From assembly GCF_030439915.1 (NCBI RefSeq), contig NZ_JAQFJG010000005.1:1-64000 (forward strand): a stretch of 64,000 nt of DNA. Reading direction: 5' to 3'. The DNA comes from Streptococcus sp. SPS1 (GTDB lineage: Bacteria > Bacillota > Bacilli > Lactobacillales > Streptococcaceae). Shown piece by piece: positions 18,401 to 29,761 of this stretch. The number at the start of each line of letters is the position of its first letter. The first letter of the stretch is position 1. The notes below the pieces were generated by a model. It was not told the origin of the DNA, made no database searches, and worked only from the letters and a program-made list of their open reading frames with translations. Made by a program: the position numbers and the translations under genes.

Positions 18401-18502
18401 AAGAGGCTGGGAAAAAAGTCTTTAAAACAAAAAACGCATAATATCAGGTCAGTACAATGAAAACCTTGGTACTATGCGTTTTATTGTGGGAAGATTTACT
18501 TC
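18401..18502. repeat. Intergenic stem-loop repeat, copy 3, inverted (SPRITE-like)
   Basis: AAAAAACGCATAATATCAGG ... GGTACTATGCGTTTTATTG, with flanks GAGGCTGGGAAAAAAGTC and GGGAAGATTTACTTCATTTT, is the reverse complement of the family at 140-246 and 10521-10612. It lies between the dexB stop and aliC, at one edge of the capsule-replacement segment. Confidence 0.6.
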
Positions 18503-18543
18503 ATTTTCTCCTGAAGTCGAGTTTTTGCCCAACCTCTCTCATT

Positions 18544-20163
<1,620 letters not shown>

Positions 20164-20212
20164 TCATTATCTTCATAATCTACAGTCTATGATAGCGCTT
20201 TTTGGAATTTTG

Positions 20213-20226
20213 TGCAAGCGTTTGCC
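20213..20226. promoter_or_regulatory. cre-like site upstream of dexB
   Basis: TGCAAGCGTTTGCC resembles the CcpA operator consensus TGNAANCGNWNNCN. It lies between the divergent dexB and DUF1846 genes. Carbon catabolite control of dexB is inferred. Confidence 0.55.
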
Positions 20227-20281
20227 TAATCTTTTTGATTCCTTTTTTAAGTCCAGAGTTTCCTAACTTCCAATTTTTTAT

Positions 20282-20300
20282 TATAATAGAGGTCAGAGGT
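20282..20300 (+). promoter_or_regulatory. -10 and ribosome-binding site of the DUF1846 gene
   Basis: TATAAT at 20282-20287 is followed by AGAGGT at 20295-20300, seven bases before the ATG at 20307. The implied leader is very short. Confidence 0.5.
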
Positions 20301-20306
20301 AAAAAA

Positions 20307-21791
20307 ATGAAAAAACAAGCTTTTAGTTCTGAACAATATTTGAATCTACAGCGCGACCACATTTTAGAGCGCATTAACCAATTTGACGGCAAGCTCTACT
20401 TGGAGTTTGGTGGCAAAATGCTAGAAGATTTCCACGCTGCTCGTGTGCTTCCTGGCTATGAGCCTGACAACAAAATCAAGCTCTTACAAGAATTGAAAGA
20501 GCAAGTTGAAGTTGTAATTGCCATTAATGCTAGCAATATCGAGCATTCCAAAGCACGTGGTGACTTGGGCATTTCTTATGACCAAGAAGTTCTTCGCTTG
20601 ATTGATAAATTCAATGAATTAGGGATTTTTGTCGGCTCTGTTGTCATCACACAGTACGCTGGTCAACCCGCTGCAGATGCCTTCCGCAACCAACTTGAGA
20701 AAAACGGAATTGATTCTTATCTTCATTATCCAATCAAAGGATATCCGACGGATATGGATCACATCATTTCTCCTGAAGGTATGGGAAAAAACGACTACAT
20801 CAAAACCAGTCGTAACTTGATTGTCGTAACCGCTCCTGGACCTGGTTCTGGAAAATTGGCAACCTGTATGTCCAATATGTACCACGACCAAATCAATGGT
20901 ATCAAGTCTGGCTACGCTAAATTTGAAACCTTCCCAGTTTGGAATCTTCCCCTTCATCACCCAGTCAATTTGGCCTACGAGGCTGCCACAGCTGACCTTG
21001 ATGATGTCAACATGATTGACCCTTTCCATCTTCAAACCTATGGAGAAACCACTGTCAACTACAACCGTGATATCGAGATTTTCCCAGTGCTCAAACGTAT
21101 GTTGGAACGTATCCTAGGAGAGTCTCCATACGCTTCTCCAACAGACATGGGTGTCAACATGGTTGGTTTCGCTATCACAGATAACGAGGCTGCCATTGAA
21201 GCCTCTAAACAAGAAATCATCCGTCGCTACTATCAGACTGTTCTTGATTTCAAAGCCGAAAAAGTGGGCGAATCTGCTGTCAAGAAAATCGAGTTGCTCA
21301 TGAACGACCTCGGCATCACACCTACAGACCGTAAGGTTGCTGTCGTTGCCCGTCAAAAAGCAGAAGAAACTGACGGACCAGCTCTAGCCCTTGAATTACC
21401 AAATGGGGAAATCGTCACAGGTAAGAACTCTGAACTCTTTGGCCCTACAGCCGCTGCTCTTATCAACGCCATCAAGAAATCAGCTGACATCGCTAAAGAA
21501 GTAAAACTAATCGAACCTGAAGTTGTTAAGCCAATCCAAGGTCTTAAAATTGATCATCTGGGTAGCCGCAATCCACGCCTTCATTCAAATGAAATCCTGA
21601 TTGCACTTGCTATCACAGCTACAGAAAATCCTGATGCTGCTCGTGCTATGGAAGAACTTGGCAACCTCAAAGGAAGCGAAGCCCACTCAACCATCATCTT
21701 AACCGATGAAGACAAGAATGTCCTTCGCAAACTAGGTATCAATGTAACCTTTGACCCTTACTACCAATACGACCGCTTGTATCGCAAGTAA
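20307..21791 (+). CDS. DUF1846 (UPF0371) family protein
   Basis: A 494-residue soluble protein starting [20 protein letters not shown]. It is recognised as UPF0371/DUF1846 from [20 protein letters not shown], the glycine-rich [16 protein letters not shown] segment (P-loop-like) and [19 protein letters not shown]. Structures exist for the family but I know of no firm function; the glycine-rich loop suggests nucleotide binding. I chose the start at 20307 because of its ribosome-binding site and the conserved N-terminus; the frame is open back to 20202. It is single-gene, with its own terminator. Confidence 0.85.
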   Translation: MKKQAFSSEQYLNLQRDHILERINQFDGKLYLEFGGKMLEDFHAARVLPGYEPDNKIKLLQELKEQVEVVIAINASNIEHSKARGDLGISYDQEVLRLIDKFNELGIFVGSVVITQYAGQPAADAFRNQLEKNGIDSYLHYPIKGYPTDMDHIISPEGMGKNDYIKTSRNLIVVTAPGPGSGKLATCMSNMYHDQINGIKSGYAKFETFPVWNLPLHHPVNLAYEAATADLDDVNMIDPFHLQTYGETTVNYNRDIEIFPVLKRMLERILGESPYASPTDMGVNMVGFAITDNEAAIEASKQEIIRRYYQTVLDFKAEKVGESAVKKIELLMNDLGITPTDRKVAVVARQKAEETDGPALALELPNGEIVTGKNSELFGPTAAALINAIKKSADIAKEVKLIEPEVVKPIQGLKIDHLGSRNPRLHSNEILIALAITATENPDAARAMEELGNLKGSEAHSTIILTDEDKNVLRKLGINVTFDPYYQYDRLYRK

Positions 21792-21799
21792 CGATTTCA

Positions 21800-21830
21800 A
21801 CCTCTCCACCCTCGGAGAGGTTTTCTCTCT
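21800..21830 (+). terminator. Terminator of the DUF1846 gene
   Basis: AACCTCTCC (21800-21808) pairs with GGAGAGGTT (21815-21823), followed by TTCTCTC. It starts 8 bp after the stop. Confidence 0.8.
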
Positions 21831-21849
21831 GTCTCAGGAGCCGGCTTTA

Positions 21850-21858
21850 TGTTATAAT
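21850..21858 (+). promoter_or_regulatory. Extended -10 promoter of luxS
   Basis: TGTTATAAT (TG-N-TATAAT) has its -10 at 21853-21858, 28 bp upstream of the luxS ATG. AAAGGA precedes the start. Confidence 0.65.
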
Positions 21859-21885
21859 GAAATTAGAAAACTGAAAGGATTTACC

Positions 21886-22368
21886 ATGTCAAAAGAAGTT
21901 ATTGTTGAAAGTTTTGAACTTGACCACACTATTGTTAAAGCACCCTATGTCCGCTTGATTGGGGAAGAAACAGGGCCAAAAGGAGACATCATCTCCAATT
22001 ATGACATTCGCTTAGTACAACCCAATGAAGACTCAATCCCTACCGCTGGTCTGCACACTATCGAGCACCTCTTAGCCAAACTCATCCGTACTCGCATTGA
22101 CGGTATGATTGACTGTTCACCATTTGGTTGCCGCACAGGTTTCCACATGATTATGTGGGGGCGTCACACCAGTGCTGAAATCGCGGCTGTTATCAAGGAT
22201 TCGCTCAAGGAAATCGCTGAAACTACTACTTGGGAAGATGTCCCAGGGACAACCATCGAATCTTGCGGAAACTACAAGGACCACAGCCTCTTCTCTGCTA
22301 AAGAATGGGCAAAACTCATCTTGGAACAAGGGATTTCAGATGATGCCTTTGAGCGTCATGTGATTTAA
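21886..22368 (+). CDS. luxS: S-ribosylhomocysteine lyase LuxS
   Basis: A 160-residue metalloenzyme that cleaves S-ribosylhomocysteine to homocysteine and the AI-2 precursor DPD, in the activated methyl cycle. The metal ligands are visible: H57-T-I-E60-H61 and C127 (ESC127GNYKDH). The catalytic Cys82 is in CSPFGC82RTGFH. Full family length. The start at 21886 ([14 protein letters not shown]) is preceded by AAAGGA; the longer open frame from 21751 overlaps the previous gene and its terminator. Confidence 0.97.
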   Translation: MSKEVIVESFELDHTIVKAPYVRLIGEETGPKGDIISNYDIRLVQPNEDSIPTAGLHTIEHLLAKLIRTRIDGMIDCSPFGCRTGFHMIMWGRHTSAEIAAVIKDSLKEIAETTTWEDVPGTTIESCGNYKDHSLFSAKEWAKLILEQGISDDAFERHVI

Positions 22369-22372
22369 ACAC

Positions 22373-22415
22373 AAAAAAGGAACCAGTTTTTTCAGCTGGC
22401 TCCTTCTTTTTTATT
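22373..22415. terminator. Bidirectional terminator between luxS and clpL
   Basis: AAAAAAGGAACCAG pairs with CTGGCTCCTTCTTTTTT; A on one side and T on the other serve both converging genes. Confidence 0.75.
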
Positions 22416-22429
22416 CTCAAAATTCTGTC

Positions 22430-24535
22430 TTAGGATTTCTCACGAATGACCAAAACACCATCTTCCATGTCAGCTTCTAGGTGTTTAGCATCAAGGTTAT
22501 CCAAGTGGAAGTCTGTGACTTTGTCACGGATTTGTTGTTCAACCACACGACGGAGTGGACGAACCCCCATGACTTCATCGTAGCCTTCTTCTGTGATATA
22601 GTCCTTAGCTGCTTGACTGACTACCAAGTCAATGTCTTTCTTAGCCAAGGTTTGGTTGACTTCAGCCAACATTAAATCCACAATCTTAGAAAGGTCTTCC
22701 TTCGTCAAGTGCGAGAACTCGATAACTGCATTAAAGCGGTTGAGGAATTCTGGACGGAAGAATGGTTTCAAACGGTCCATCAATTCTGGTTTGTCCGCAT
22801 CTTCTGTCAAGTTAGCTTCATAGCCAAAACCAGCATTTGATGTTGCGATAATGACTGTGTTTTTAAAGTTAACGGTATTTCCTTGACCATCAGTCAAACG
22901 ACCATCATCCAAGACTTGGAGGAGAAGGGTAATGACTTGAGGATCAGCCTTCTCAATTTCATCCAAGAGAATGATAGAGTATGGATTGCGACGAACACGT
23001 TCTGTTAAGGTATTGCTATTGTCATCATAACCCACATATCCTGCTGTTGTACCAATTAGCTTAGAAACAGCTGTGCGGTCACTGTATTCAGACATATCCA
23101 AACGGATGATCGCATCCTTGGTTCCAAACATATCTAGCGCCAATTGCTTAGCAAGCTCTGTCTTACCAACCCCAGTTGGTCCTACAAAGAGGAAACTACC
23201 GATTGGGCGATTACCTTCATCAAAACCAGCACGGTTACGACGGATAGCACGAGAAACAGCTTCAACTGCCTTATCTTGACCGATTACCTTGTCTTGCAAG
23301 CGATGAGCCATATCTTTCAAACGTTCGATGTCCGTAGCCCCCATTTGAGATACTGGAATACCGGTCATTCGTTCTACAGATTCAGCCACATCGTTGACAC
23401 TTGCAGTCACTTTCATATCTTCTGTGTGGTTTTCGATTTTCTTTTCCAATTCTGCGATGCGTGTTTTATAGTTTAGAGCTGCTTCAAAATCTTCTGACTC
23501 AACAGCTTTTTCTTGCTTGTCTTTTTCTACCTCAATTTCACGTTCAACAGCATGCACATCTGTTACAGGATGCTGAGCTGCCAAGTGAGCCGCCGTAACA
23601 TCGACAAGGTCGATAGCCTTATCTGGCAAGCTACGTTGTGGAATATACTGAACAGAATAATCCACCGCTGCTTTCAAAACTTCGTCTGGCAAGATGACAT
23701 TGTGGTGTTGTTGATAGAGGTCACGAATTCCTTGAAGAATTTTATATGTATCCTCTGCTGAAGGAGCATTGACCTTGACTTCGTTAAAACGACGAGCAAG
23801 AGCAGCATTCTTCAAGATGGTGTTACGGTATTCATCCTGAGTCGTTGCCCCAATCACTGTCAATTCCCCACGAGAGAGGGCTGGCTTGAGAATATCCGCA
23901 AGTCCTTTAGAACCACTGTCACCTCCAGTAGATCCAGCACCGAGAATTTGATGAATTTCATCAAAGAAGAGGATAATATTCCCTGCTTCTTTCACTTCAT
24001 TGACTAAGTTTTGAACGTTTTCTTCAAAACTACCACGGTATTGAGTCCCAGCCTCAAGACCTGAAATATCAATGGAAATAATTTCCTTATTCTTAATAGC
24101 AGCTGGAACATCGCCGTTCACAATTGCTTGAGCAAGACCTTCGACAACAGCTGTCTTACCAACACCTGCATCTCCGACCAGAACAGGATTGTTCTTGGTA
24201 CGACGTGAGAGGATCTCAGATGTTTCTTGAATTTCCTTGTTTCGTCCGATAACAGGATCCAGCTTGCCCTCGCGAGCTTCTGCTGTCAAGTTTCGCCCTA
24301 GTTTAGCAAGGACACCATCTTGTTTCATACCTGAAGCCTGTTGTGGCATTTTGCCATCAACTTCTACATTTCCTGGTAATTGACCAGTTGCACGATAGTG
24401 AGCAAATTCCTCAGGTGTGACTTCACGTCCATTAATCAAGTAACGACGATTTTCAGAACTGTATCCGCGCATACCACCCATCAATTGGTTAAATAAATCA
24501 TCCATGTTGTTAAAATTATTAAAGTTGTTGTTCAT
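22430..24535 (-). CDS. clpL: ATP-dependent Clp protease ATP-binding subunit ClpL
   Basis: A 701-residue HSP100 chaperone with two AAA+ modules. Module 1 has Walker [14 protein letters not shown] and Walker [10 protein letters not shown]. Module 2 has [13 protein letters not shown] and [12 protein letters not shown] short middle coiled coil (about 330-370) separates them. The N-terminus is the Asn/Phe-rich [21 protein letters not shown] typical of ClpL and lacks the classical Clp-N domain. It disaggregates heat-damaged proteins and in pneumococci affects heat and penicillin tolerance. Two CtsR operators in the leader indicate heat-shock control. Confidence 0.95.
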   Translation of the reverse strand: MNNNFNNFNNMDDLFNQLMGGMRGYSSENRRYLINGREVTPEEFAHYRATGQLPGNVEVDGKMPQQASGMKQDGVLAKLGRNLTAEAREGKLDPVIGRNKEIQETSEILSRRTKNNPVLVGDAGVGKTAVVEGLAQAIVNGDVPAAIKNKEIISIDISGLEAGTQYRGSFEENVQNLVNEVKEAGNIILFFDEIHQILGAGSTGGDSGSKGLADILKPALSRGELTVIGATTQDEYRNTILKNAALARRFNEVKVNAPSAEDTYKILQGIRDLYQQHHNVILPDEVLKAAVDYSVQYIPQRSLPDKAIDLVDVTAAHLAAQHPVTDVHAVEREIEVEKDKQEKAVESEDFEAALNYKTRIAELEKKIENHTEDMKVTASVNDVAESVERMTGIPVSQMGATDIERLKDMAHRLQDKVIGQDKAVEAVSRAIRRNRAGFDEGNRPIGSFLFVGPTGVGKTELAKQLALDMFGTKDAIIRLDMSEYSDRTAVSKLIGTTAGYVGYDDNSNTLTERVRRNPYSIILLDEIEKADPQVITLLLQVLDDGRLTDGQGNTVNFKNTVIIATSNAGFGYEANLTEDADKPELMDRLKPFFRPEFLNRFNAVIEFSHLTKEDLSKIVDLMLAEVNQTLAKKDIDLVVSQAAKDYITEEGYDEVMGVRPLRRVVEQQIRDKVTDFHLDNLDAKHLEADMEDGVLVIREKS

Positions 24536-24571
24536 ATTCTTTACCTCTTTTTGTTATTTATTATTACTGAT

Positions 24572-24588
24572 ATTGACTATCTTTGACC
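24572..24588 (-). promoter_or_regulatory. CtsR box proximal to clpL
   Basis: The minus strand reads GGTCAAAGATAGTCAAT: the heptads GGTCAAA and AGTCAAT separated by 3 bp, the CtsR operator format. It lies 37 bp upstream of the clpL start. Confidence 0.8.
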
Positions 24589-24612
24589 TTTGTTTTAAAA
24601 AATTTAGACTAG

Positions 24613-24702
24613 CTAAATCGCTACTCTACGTACTATTTCTGGTTTTTCTTTTTCAAGCAGGAGTAGACTATCTTTACTTCTAAAGATTTCTAGATGAAAC
24701 AT
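24613..24702 (-). CDS. Possible 29-residue leader ORF upstream of clpL
   Basis: An ATG at 24702 is preceded by AAAGAGGTGGG, a strong ribosome-binding site. It opens a 29-codon frame starting MFHLEIFRSKDSLLLLEKEK and ending RRVAI-stop at 24613. It lies within the clpL leader between the distal promoter and the proximal CtsR box. I recognise no family. The peptide is amphipathic with no signal sequence. It could be a translated leader that affects clpL expression, or a chance frame. Confidence 0.4.
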   Translation of the reverse strand: MFHLEIFRSKDSLLLLEKEKPEIVRRVAI

Positions 24703-24769
24703 AGACCCACCTCTTTCTTTTTTACTTTAAATAAGCGTTCTAGTAAGGCTTTCATTTACCTTACGTTCA

Positions 24770-24820
24770 TAATATACTACATTAGTCAGAAAAGGTCAAG
24801 GATTTTGACTTTAATTGACC
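24770..24820 (-). promoter_or_regulatory. Distal clpL promoter with CtsR box
   Basis: On the minus strand TTGACC (24798-24793) and TATATT (24775-24770) are 17 bp apart. Immediately upstream, 24820-24804 reads GGTCAATTAAAGTCAAA, two CtsR heptads 3 bp apart. The predicted leader to clpL is about 230 nt and includes the small ORF at 24613-24702. Confidence 0.7.
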
Positions 24821-24831
24821 AATATTTTTTA

Positions 24832-24862
24832 AAAAGCAAAAACACCCTGAAAAATCAGGGTG
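24832..24862 (-). terminator. Terminator of the rsmH-ftsL-pbp2x-mraY operon
   Basis: On the minus strand CACCCTGA pairs with TCAGGGTG across AAAA, followed by TTTTTGCTTTTT. It lies 6 bp after the mraY stop. Confidence 0.9.
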
Positions 24863-24868
24863 CCGTTC

Positions 24869-25849
24869 TTACATCAAATACAAAATTGCTAGGGTCAGGA
24901 GACTTGCTAGAAGTCCCACTCCCCAAAAGAAGAAGTCAACCTTCCACTCGCTCCAAGGATTTCCTTTACCAGACAATCCTCCAAGCTCAAAATGGTGATG
25001 CACAGGCGTCATACGGAAAATACGTTTACCACCTGTCAGTTTGAAATAGCTGACTTGCATCATGACCGAAGTTGTTTCAAAGACATACACAATTCCGATA
25101 ATCAAGAGAGTCCATTCTTGGTGGAGAGCCATTGAAATAGCTGCCAGCATTCCACCAAGAGCTAAACTTCCCACATCTCCCATAAAGACCTTAGCAGGCT
25201 TATGGTTAAAGACAAAGAAACCGAGCAAACCACCAATCATGGCAAGAATCACTAGAAGGATATCCATCTGACCTTGCACATAGGCAATAACGCCATAGGC
25301 AGACAAACTAATCACAACGGAAATACTAGCCAGACCGTCAATACCATCTGTCAAGTTCACTGCGTTTGAAAAACCGACTAGCCAGAAAAGAGCGAAGAAA
25401 ATATAGAAAATCCCTAGATGCACTTGGTAACCAAATACTGAAAGCATATCGCCCCCACGCTCATAGAAAAGATAGAAGATAACTCCACCTAGAAGCTGAA
25501 GAGCCAATTTCTGCTTGGGATTTAGCCCCTCATTGATCTTACGGAAGACCTTGAGAAAGTCATCTAAAAATCCGACCAAGCCATACAAGACCAAGATAAA
25601 CAAAATCATTCCCACATTATTGCTGAATTGGCTACTAAATAGGGCGAAAAAGAAAGCAACCAAAACAGAAGTAATTAAGAAAACCAAACCTCCCATTGTA
25701 GGAGTCCCAGCTTTTGCCTGATGCTGTTTGACATCCTCATGCATCTGCTGGCCTGTAATTTGCGCCTTTCTATAAAATTTGATAAAGGCCGGAATTCCTA
25801 CTAAAGTTAGTAAAAATGTCACAATTCCAGCACTGATGGAAATAAACAT
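24869..25849 (-). CDS. mraY: Phospho-MurNAc-pentapeptide transferase MraY
   Basis: A 326-residue polytopic membrane enzyme (about 10 helices) that transfers phospho-MurNAc-pentapeptide to undecaprenyl phosphate, making lipid I. Family signatures are [39 protein letters not shown] and [10 protein letters not shown]. It follows pbp2x by 1 bp and ends the division/cell-wall operon. Confidence 0.96.
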   Translation of the reverse strand: MFISISAGIVTFLLTLVGIPAFIKFYRKAQITGQQMHEDVKQHQAKAGTPTMGGLVFLITSVLVAFFFALFSSQFSNNVGMILFILVLYGLVGFLDDFLKVFRKINEGLNPKQKLALQLLGGVIFYLFYERGGDMLSVFGYQVHLGIFYIFFALFWLVGFSNAVNLTDGIDGLASISVVISLSAYGVIAYVQGQMDILLVILAMIGGLLGFFVFNHKPAKVFMGDVGSLALGGMLAAISMALHQEWTLLIIGIVYVFETTSVMMQVSYFKLTGGKRIFRMTPVHHHFELGGLSGKGNPWSEWKVDFFFWGVGLLASLLTLAILYLM

Positions 25850-25850
25850 A

Positions 25851-28103
25851 TTAGTCTCCTAAAGTTAATGTAATTTTTTTAATGTTCTTGATAGGTGTGT
25901 TAGCACGAACATCTTGCTTCTGCACAGTAGAGCCCGAACCTTCAAATGCAAGTTCTATATTGAGCCACTTAGCAAAGGTCTCAGCAGTCGCCTTTGTCCA
26001 ACCATACATGTCTGGAACTTCCTCTGCTTTATCAGATAAGATCAGGACTTGCTGATTCGGGGCAAGATTCTTCCCTTCTTCAGCAGAACTGTTTTTAATC
26101 TTCGTTCCTGTTCCCACAACAATAGGTTGTACAAGATTGCGACGCAATTCTTCTGCTAAATCACCAGGTGAAATATCCTTGACACTAGGCATAGGATAAG
26201 GACTTTGTTGACTTACTTGCTCCAAAGCTTTAGCTGTTGTTTGAAGATTCAGAGATTCTTTCATAGCCACTGCCCTTTCCAAGATAGGATTGGCAAATTC
26301 CCCCAACTGAATACCTGAATAATGTTCAGGTTGTTGGACCGTCACATACAAGATAAAATCAGGATTTTCAGCCGGATTCATCGATACAGCCGAGAAAATA
26401 TAGTTGGTTAACCCGACTAGATAACCACCATTTTTCTCGTCAGCAATCTGAGCCGTACCAGACTTGAGGGCTACATTTTGCCCAGGAACAGTTACAGTTG
26501 GCTTGCCTGTGCTGTGGTTATACATGGTTCCATAAACCGGATCCGTCCCTACCAAAATCATGTTAGTCCGAGTTAGACTAGCTGCATCTTTAGAAACAGG
26601 ATTTCCCACAATTTCTTTTTGAGATTTCCGAGCAGTTTGATCATTTGGATCATAAATGGCACTAATAAATTTCGGTTCTAGCATGACTCCATCGTTGGCA
26701 ATAGCCGTGAAGGCACGAATCATTTGCGTCTGGGTCACTGAAATCCCTTGTCCAAATGAACTCTGAGCAATATTGACGATATTGTCAGCCGGAAGTTGAC
26801 CTGCATATTCATCCGTCAAGCCAAAACGAGTCGGAACACCAAATTTAAAGCGACTTAGATAATCCAGCCAGGTAGCATCTCCCATCTTTTGCTCAAGAAG
26901 CGTCATCCCAACGTTACTTGAGTGCGCAAACCCTTGAGAAAAGGTCATCATTCCTCCGACAGTTAATCCTTCATTGACATCCCAATCTCGGGTAGTAGTA
27001 TCTGCTACTTTTAACTCACTACTATTGAAAACTTCTCCTCCTGGGAAAGTATTATTATCAATAGCAGCAGCGAGCGTCATGACCTTCATGGCTGACCCTG
27101 GCTCATAGTTACTTTGATAAAGGATATCACGCCAAACAAAGTCCTTAGTCAGCCCTTCCTTAGTATCAGCATCGAAGGTTGGTCTCTGCGTCGTTGCAAG
27201 AATTTCCCCTGTTTTAGCACTAACCAAGGTAGCCGTCATATACTTGCCTTTTACTTTTTCTTGAAAGGCATTCATCTGGGTCTCCATGAAGGACTGAAGG
27301 GTGCTGGAAATAGTCGTATAAACATCCTTGCCATCTACAGTTTGTTGGGAAACTTGTTCCGTTCCGGGGACAATATTTCCCAGACGATCCTTTTCATAGG
27401 TAATAATGCCGTCTGTCCCTGCAAGAATACTGTTCAAGGAACTCTCCATTCCAGAGGTTCCCAGCAAGCTCTTGCTGCCATCTTCATTTTCATGGAGCTG
27501 AGCTAGTCCGATAAAACTAGAAGCAAATTGTCCGTTTGGGTAACTACGATTGGGACTGGTTGTAAAATCAATCCCCTTGACCTCTGCAGTTTCCAACTCT
27601 TTTTTGATAGACATCATATTGGCATAGGTAATCCCATTGCCCTTTGCTCCAAAGGAAACTTGCTTGAGATTAGGTTGCGAGAGTTGCTCTCTTACATAGG
27701 ATTCTTCCATGTCCAGATACTTATGAAAGACCTCTGCAACCTTGTTAAATTGTGTTTTTTCTACGTAAAGAATCTTACCCGTTGCTGACTTATAGTTCTC
27801 ATCAATAACCGCATAGACATTATAAGATGTCGCATCCTCAGCAATTGGGACTCCATTTCGGTCATAAATAGTCCCACGTTTGGCAGGAACTATACGGGTG
27901 GTTTGATGAACCTTCTTAGCTTCCTTCGCTAAATCTGTTCCAAAGCGAGTGCCCGTCCCAATAATGACCGCAAAATTGACTAAAAAAACGGCAAAAACAA
28001 AGACAGATAATAAACTCAGACTTTTTCCAACTCTGCGTCTGTTTTCAGCCGGCGATTTCCGATTTTTGGTCGCATAACGGATTACTCTTTTTGTCCACTT
28101 CAT
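25851..28103 (-). CDS. pbp2x: Penicillin-binding protein 2X, SAMK (resistance-type) allele
   Basis: A 750-residue class B PBP, the septal transpeptidase that works with FtsW. It has a membrane helix (about 28-50), a dimerisation domain, a transpeptidase domain and two C-terminal PASTA domains (about 635-750). Active-site motifs are S337-A-M-K340, S395-S-N397 and K547-S-G549. The first motif is STMK in susceptible strains: Ala338 is the classical T338A resistance substitution. Thr371 and Gly384 also match reported resistance changes (I371T, R384G). The length equals the susceptible protein, so numbering is direct. Several other substitutions, such as N567 and N576, suggest a mosaic gene. Compared positions are from memory. 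Confidence 0.96.
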   Translation of the reverse strand: MKWTKRVIRYATKNRKSPAENRRRVGKSLSLLSVFVFAVFLVNFAVIIGTGTRFGTDLAKEAKKVHQTTRIVPAKRGTIYDRNGVPIAEDATSYNVYAVIDENYKSATGKILYVEKTQFNKVAEVFHKYLDMEESYVREQLSQPNLKQVSFGAKGNGITYANMMSIKKELETAEVKGIDFTTSPNRSYPNGQFASSFIGLAQLHENEDGSKSLLGTSGMESSLNSILAGTDGIITYEKDRLGNIVPGTEQVSQQTVDGKDVYTTISSTLQSFMETQMNAFQEKVKGKYMTATLVSAKTGEILATTQRPTFDADTKEGLTKDFVWRDILYQSNYEPGSAMKVMTLAAAIDNNTFPGGEVFNSSELKVADTTTRDWDVNEGLTVGGMMTFSQGFAHSSNVGMTLLEQKMGDATWLDYLSRFKFGVPTRFGLTDEYAGQLPADNIVNIAQSSFGQGISVTQTQMIRAFTAIANDGVMLEPKFISAIYDPNDQTARKSQKEIVGNPVSKDAASLTRTNMILVGTDPVYGTMYNHSTGKPTVTVPGQNVALKSGTAQIADEKNGGYLVGLTNYIFSAVSMNPAENPDFILYVTVQQPEHYSGIQLGEFANPILERAVAMKESLNLQTTAKALEQVSQQSPYPMPSVKDISPGDLAEELRRNLVQPIVVGTGTKIKNSSAEEGKNLAPNQQVLILSDKAEEVPDMYGWTKATAETFAKWLNIELAFEGSGSTVQKQDVRANTPIKNIKKITLTLGD

Positions 28104-28106
28104 ATC

Positions 28107-28424
28107 TTACTCCGCTATTCGAATATTTTCATTGTTTAATTGCAAATCGTGTGAATTGGCAATTTCTTTCAAACGTTCTGCACGTAATAGTTCATTGACC
28201 TCTTGCTTGGCATCGTCCAATTCAGTTTTCTTTTCCTCTATCTGCGCATTGATTTTTGTCAAATCATTCTGCACTTGCAAGAGCTTGGTCTGCATAAAAA
28301 TAATACTAATGGCTACAATAAGAGTGGTTACAGCAATGGAAAAGTAAAAAGCTTTTTCCACACGCGAAAACCGTTTAAGTTGCATCTGTAGTATTTGACC
28401 TGTTTTTTCCATTCTTTCTGCCAT
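28107..28424 (-). CDS. ftsL: Cell division protein FtsL
   Basis: A 105-residue bitopic protein: a short cytoplasmic N-terminus, one membrane helix (about 26-46, FYFSIAVTTLIVAISIIFMQ), then an extracellular leucine-zipper-like coiled coil (QVQNDLTKINAQIEEKK). FtsL forms a complex with DivIB and DivIC and activates septal synthesis. It lies between rsmH and pbp2x, the conserved Firmicute order. Confidence 0.92.
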   Translation of the reverse strand: MAERMEKTGQILQMQLKRFSRVEKAFYFSIAVTTLIVAISIIFMQTKLLQVQNDLTKINAQIEEKKTELDDAKQEVNELLRAERLKEIANSHDLQLNNENIRIAE

Positions 28425-28435
28425 CTTTTTTCCTC

Positions 28436-29386
28436 TTACTTGTGAATTTTTCTGGCCACGCGCAACTTGGCTGAGTGCGAGCGGTTATTGGCTTCTAACT
28501 CTTCTGCACTTGGCAAGATTGGCTTACGGGACACCAATTCCATCTTGGGCTTGAGATCATCTGGGATGAAAGGTAAGCCTTTTGGAACTTCAACTGTTGA
28601 AGCTTCCTTGAACAATTGCTTGGTCAAACGGTCTTCCAAGGAATGAAAGGTAATCACTGAAATCCTACCATCCAGAGCCAACATATCCATAGCCTGCTGG
28701 ATGGACTCATCTGCGGCTCCCAGTTCATCATTGACTTCAATTCGAATAGCCTGGAAAATCTGCTTAGCAGGATGACCCTTCTTCTTGAGCTCTTTGGCAG
28801 GCTTGGCCGACTTGATAATCTCTGCCAGCTCAGTCGTTGTCTCGATTGGCTTCACTTCACGTGCCTGTTCAATCTTACGCGCAATCTGTTTAGAAAATTT
28901 GTCCTCGCCATACTTAAAGAAAATACGAACCAAGTCATGATAGTCATAGTGGTTCACCACTTCATAGGCTGTCAGACTAGCTTCCTGATTCATGCGCATG
29001 TCCAGTGGCGCATCCTTTTTATAAGAAAAACCGCGCTCACGCTGATCCAGCTGAGGACTAGACACTCCCAAGTCATAACAAATTCCATCAATTTCCTGAA
29101 CACCAGCTTCGCGCAAACGTGCCTGTAAATGACGGAAGTTGTCCTTGATAAAGGTCACCATTCCCTTCTCAATGTAAGGTGCCAAGCGTTTTTGCGCATT
29201 GTCAATGGCATTCTGATCCTGGTCAAAGGCATAGAGATGGCCTTTTTCACTTAATTTACTTAATAAATATTCGCTATGGCCTGCTCCACCCAAAGTCGCG
29301 TCAACGTAGATACCGTCGGGCTTTACGTCAAGCATATCAATCGTTTCGTGGAGTAAGACCGTTACATGATGAAATTCTTTTGTCAT
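28436..29386 (-). CDS. rsmH: 16S rRNA (cytosine-1402 N4) methyltransferase RsmH
   Basis: A 316-residue SAM-dependent methyltransferase (formerly MraW). It shows [29 protein letters not shown] (SAM motif), [28 protein letters not shown] [11 protein letters not shown] and [12 protein letters not shown]. It is the first gene of the division operon with ftsL, pbp2x and mraY. The sequence just before the ATG (ATAGGAT) is a weak and very close ribosome-binding site, so the leader may be short. Confidence 0.95.
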   Translation of the reverse strand: MTKEFHHVTVLLHETIDMLDVKPDGIYVDATLGGAGHSEYLLSKLSEKGHLYAFDQDQNAIDNAQKRLAPYIEKGMVTFIKDNFRHLQARLREAGVQEIDGICYDLGVSSPQLDQRERGFSYKKDAPLDMRMNQEASLTAYEVVNHYDYHDLVRIFFKYGEDKFSKQIARKIEQAREVKPIETTTELAEIIKSAKPAKELKKKGHPAKQIFQAIRIEVNDELGAADESIQQAMDMLALDGRISVITFHSLEDRLTKQLFKEASTVEVPKGLPFIPDDLKPKMELVSRKPILPSAEELEANNRSHSAKLRVARKIHK

Positions 29387-29393
29387 ATCCTAT

Positions 29394-29431
29394 CTATTTT
29401 ACCACAAATCTGACTAGCTTGCACTAGTCAG
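29394..29431 (-). promoter_or_regulatory. Extended -10 and inverted repeat upstream of rsmH
   Basis: On the minus strand TGGTAAAAT (-10 at 29401-29396) lies only about 10 bp before the rsmH ATG. Just upstream a perfect 8-bp inverted repeat, CTGACTAG/CTAGTCAG (29410-29417 and 29424-29431), could be a terminator stem or an operator. No properly spaced -35 is visible. Confidence 0.35.
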
Positions 29432-29470
29432 ACAAATAGGTCAAAAAAAGTAAGATTTCTTTAAGAAATA

Positions 29471-29511
29471 TGTCAAATATGCTTGACATTCACTCTATAG
29501 AAGAATATAAT
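29471..29511 (+). promoter_or_regulatory. Consensus promoter with palindromic operator of the HTH/DUF3278 cluster
   Basis: TTGACA (29483-29488) and TATAAT (29506-29511) are 17 bp apart. The -35 is the right half of a perfect palindrome TGTCAA-N6-TTGACA (29471-29488), an arrangement expected for repression, possibly by the HTH protein encoded next. Confidence 0.75.
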
Positions 29512-29551
29512 GTAGTCAAATATATACGACACAAATCAGAAAGGAGAACAG

Positions 29552-29746
29552 ATGAATCGTGTGAAAGAATTTCGCAAGGAACTGGGCATTTCCCAGCTCG
29601 AACTCGCCAAGGATATAGGTGTCTCGAGACAAACCATCAATATGATTGAAAACGACAAGTACAACCCAACTCTGGAACTCTGTCTCAATCTCGCCCGCAG
29701 CCTCCAAACTGACCTCAACAGTCTCTTTTGGGAGGATAATTTTTAA
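29552..29746 (+). CDS. Small XRE-family HTH regulator
   Basis: A 64-residue protein made only of a Cro/CI-type helix-turn-helix: VKEFRKELGISQLELAKDIG then VSRQTINMIENDKYNPTLELCL. AAAGGAG precedes the ATG. Stand-alone regulators of this YozG-like type are usually first genes of operons with small membrane proteins and repress their own promoter. That fits the palindrome over the -35 and the DUF3278 genes that follow. The effector is unknown. Confidence 0.85.
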   Translation: MNRVKEFRKELGISQLELAKDIGVSRQTINMIENDKYNPTLELCLNLARSLQTDLNSLFWEDNF

Positions 29747-29761
29747 AAAAGGAGCCAACTC

